A stretch of 32,014 nucleotides of DNA from a virus. Location of the stretch: positions 1 through 32,014 of IMG/VR virus record IMGVR_UViG_3300046747_000131. One strand, given 5' to 3'. Position numbers and translations under genes: made by a program. Shown here piece after piece: positions 30,194-32,014 of the stretch. Numbering within the stretch: position 1 is the stretch's first letter; every line of letters begins with the position of its first letter. The notes beneath the pieces were generated by a model. It made no database searches and was not told where the DNA came from. It was given only the letters and a program-made list of their open reading frames with translations.

Positions 30194-31845
30194 TTTGCCG
30201 CCGCGGCGTAGGGATCGAGGCGCGTTGTTTGTTGCGGCACGGTGGAGATCGGGCCGGTGCCCGTGTATTCGCGCAACGAGAGCGGTTCCCACGTGGCGAG
30301 CGCTAGTGCGTCGTACCGATCCGGCGAGCGGCCGAGGAGCTTGCGCAACGTCTCTTTGTCCGTGACTTTGGCCTGACCGTTCGGCAAGAGTCGCCACTCG
30401 AGCGAGTGCAGATCGCGTGCGAGCTTGGCATCCTCGACAATCGCACCACCCGAGTCAAACCACGCCGCGAGCGAGCCGGCGAGCGCGTCGCGCATCCTCG
30501 CGTACAGCTCGGGTTGTCGCATGGATCGATCCGACGCACGCACCGACACTACCTCGAGCTCGCCGGGGTGATCGTCGGCGTAGTCGCGGATCGCGCGGTT
30601 CACCTTGCTACCGATTTCACCCTCGCGATCGACGACGACGACGACGGTTTCGCGCGGTTGCCGCAACCGTTGCACGATCCGTAACAGCTCGGCCAGGTGC
30701 CCGATCTCGTCGAGGCCGCGCCGCGCAACGAGCTCAAGCAACTTGAGGCCGCGACGCGGTGCGAAAATGATCTCGTCGCCTCGGCCGCGCTCACCCGCGG
30801 GATCGAGCCCGATGTAAAGTCGGCCCTCGGCCGGTGTCTCGCTCCACCGGGTTTCGGCCTCGGCGATCGTGTGCAGTGCGAAGATCTTGCCCTCCTCGTG
30901 TTCCGCGAACTCGCCTTTCGCGCGCACGAGGTACAGCGCGCTTTTCTCCCCCCATTCCTCCTTTTTCTCGTCGATCCATTCACGCGTGGCGAGCCCCGGG
31001 ATCAGTCGTTCGCCGCTCACGACGTTCGGCGTTTCCTCCGAACTCACCGTGACGCAGTGGTAAAAGCGATCCTTTTTCGAGTGAAACGCGTCGTAAAACT
31101 CGCCTTCGTTTTTCGTCGGGTTGCCGAACAGCACGAGCCGCGCACTACCCGCGCGATTGCCCTCGATCGCCTCGTAGATCTCTTTCGGTACGCCGCTCGC
31201 CTCGTCGACGATGTAAAGGACGTTCTCGCCGCTGATACCGGCAACCGCCTCGCCTTGTTTCGCGGTGAACCCGACGATCTCCCGAAAGTCGTCACTCTTG
31301 AAACCGGTTCGTGCGAGATCGCCGAGATCGCCGTCGACGAGGCTCGAGTGCGGACACGGCCGCGGGATCCGTGCCGCGGGGTTGTCGAGGAGCTCGGCCT
31401 TGCAGTCCACGCACCGGCCTGAGCGCGCCAACATCATGCGCAGTTCGCGCCACAAGATCTCGTCGACTTGCCGGCTCGTCGTCGACGTCATGACGACGCG
31501 AGCGGCGTCGTACGCGCAGTAAAACCAGAGTGCTAGTTGCGCGGCCGAGTGCGACTTACCGACTTTGTGCCCACTCTTGATCGCAACGCGCGGGTGATCG
31601 CGCACGGCCTCGAGTATCTCAACCTGTTTGTGCCACGGCTCGACGCCGAGGATCTCGCGCGAGAACCGCACCGGATCGGCGAGGTAGATCGGTGACGGGA
31701 ACGTGATCCCGAACGACGCGTGCAACGCCGGGAAAAAGTCGGCCGCAAAGTCGCCGATGAATGTCGGCAACGGCTCGTCGCGTTTCGGCGGCCGGCCGGG
31801 GCCGCGCCGTTTTTGGATCTCGAACGCGAGCGAGCTCGTTGCCAC
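30181..31845 (-). CDS. Terminase large subunit (ATPase and nuclease)
   Basis: 554 residues from GTG 31845, four bases after the preceding stop. ATPase: Walker A 'SGHKVGKS' (91-98), Walker B 'VLYIVDEA' (209-216; D214, catalytic E215) and coupling motif 'LFGNPT' (239-244). A CxxC...CxH group at C145/C148/C164/H166 may hold zinc. RNase-H-like nuclease: 'GLDPAGE' (D348), 'VVVVVDREGE' (D406) and 'SPDRYDALAL' (D509, D512). Together these cut the concatemer and drive DNA into the head. C-terminal residues 520-554 are variable and probably bind the portal. Length and motif spacing are normal for the Mu-like/T4-type family. Confidence 0.92.
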   Translation of the reverse strand: MATSSLAFEIQKRRGPGRPPKRDEPLPTFIGDFAADFFPALHASFGITFPSPIYLADPVRFSREILGVEPWHKQVEILEAVRDHPRVAIKSGHKVGKSHSAAQLALWFYCAYDAARVVMTSTTSRQVDEILWRELRMMLARSGRCVDCKAELLDNPAARIPRPCPHSSLVDGDLGDLARTGFKSDDFREIVGFTAKQGEAVAGISGENVLYIVDEASGVPKEIYEAIEGNRAGSARLVLFGNPTKNEGEFYDAFHSKKDRFYHCVTVSSEETPNVVSGERLIPGLATREWIDEKKEEWGEKSALYLVRAKGEFAEHEEGKIFALHTIAEAETRWSETPAEGRLYIGLDPAGERGRGDEIIFAPRRGLKLLELVARRGLDEIGHLAELLRIVQRLRQPRETVVVVVDREGEIGSKVNRAIRDYADDHPGELEVVSVRASDRSMRQPELYARMRDALAGSLAAWFDSGGAIVEDAKLARDLHSLEWRLLPNGQAKVTDKETLRKLLGRSPDRYDALALATWEPLSLREYTGTGPISTVPQQTTRLDPYAAAAKWRR

Positions 31846-31848
31846 CGA

Positions 31849-32014
31849 TCAACCTCGCCGAAACGGGTAGGTGTCGGGCCGCTTGAGCGTCGGTTCGTCG
31901 TCGGCGTCGACGAGCCGCGACGCGGGCCGTGCGAGCACCACCGGCACGACGTCGAGCGGCAATAGGCCGGTGATCAAGTCGTGCGCGAGCATGAGGCCGC
32001 GCGCTTGCCCCACC
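31849..32014 (-). CDS. C-terminus of a gene cut by the right edge, possibly terminase small subunit
   Basis: 55 codons in frame up to TGA 31849-31851, reading 'GQARGLMLAHDLITGLLPLDVVPVVLARP...' and 'DEPTLKRPDTYPFRRG'. It ends three bases before the large terminase GTG. That position is where a small terminase subunit is expected, but the visible part has no diagnostic motif. Moderate hydrophobicity in 'LITGLLPLDVVPVVLA' is not a membrane helix. Confidence 0.5.
   Translation of the reverse strand, partial: VGQARGLMLAHDLITGLLPLDVVPVVLARPASRLVDADDEPTLKRPDTYPFRRG

Noticed and set aside
22591-31845. Interpretation as an active Mu-like transposing phage
   Set aside because: Only head genes are Mu-like; no transposase A/B genes are visible and a partition cassette is present, so transposition cannot be claimed.
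1-32014. Very frequent CTCGAG and GATCG words
   Set aside because: They follow from codon preference (Leu CTC, Glu GAG, Ile ATC, Asp GAC/GAT) and appear in all frames evenly; no clustering that suggests a special site.
1-32014. CRISPR array or insertion sequence
   Set aside because: The only regular repeats are the 8-bp boxes, which have no spacers; no transposase gene with flanking inverted repeats was seen.

Overview
The window is one half or so of a high-GC tailed-phage genome (free phage, prophage or phage-plasmid). It looks like a contractile-tailed (myovirus-type) phage whose head genes are of the Mu kind: a gp29/DUF935-like portal, an S49 protease with a nested scaffold, a gpT-like capsid protein and a gp36/DUF1320-like connector. 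The host is inferred, not seen. The GC-rich codon use, frequent GTG starts and above all the 'DAG' repeat linker (Asp-Ala-Gly spaced by prolines) of the secreted hydrolase near 11.0 kb are typical of myxobacteria of the Polyangia type. No integrase, transposase, replication initiator or clear endolysin is present in these 32 kb.

Left third (1-9.87 kb), accessory and maintenance region. Mostly plus-strand genes, tightly packed with GTGA/ATGA stop-start overlaps: a conserved-looking phage gene, a DnaQ-like DEDDh exonuclease, a two-helix membrane protein (holin candidate), a ribbon-helix-helix (RHH)-methyltransferase fusion, a ParA ATPase followed by a small RHH protein, and several zinc-ribbon or HTH proteins. 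A minus-strand operon of four genes (5111 down to 3504) encodes three Cys-rich proteins. The notable feature is five arrays of contiguous 8-bp palindromic boxes (consensus SACYRGTG, mostly CACTAGTG and CACCGGTG) at 2662-2701, 3462-3509, 5278-5333, 7096-7135 and 9811-9874. They lie only in this region, at gene junctions, and one lies directly in front of parA. I read this as a dispersed centromere plus operator for a ParA/RHH partition system, analogous to the delta/omega system of pSM19035 and the scattered centromeres of phage N15. This is the best candidate for an undescribed system.

Right two thirds (9.9-32 kb), virion region, all minus strand, so transcription runs from the right edge to the left: truncated gene, large terminase, small HTH protein, portal, S49 protease with nested scaffold, decoration-like protein, major capsid, DUF1320 connector, gpG-like completion protein, tail terminator-like protein, sheath, tube, tail assembly chaperone with a -1 frameshift extension at a G GGA AAA slippery site, tape measure, hub genes, gp25-like wedge, baseplate J, a fibre-like protein, gpI-like protein with an Ig-like insert, a poly-Gly fibre-tip protein, a LamG/beta-propeller protein, and last a signal-peptide and membrane-anchored GH5-type glycoside hydrolase.

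A second repeat, about 20 bp around AGGTAGTACC with a near-palindromic core, occurs four times (2857, 8699, 13391, 29940), in three cases just at the end of a gene. Two places look as if the reading frame changes inside a gene (near 7950 and near 9070).
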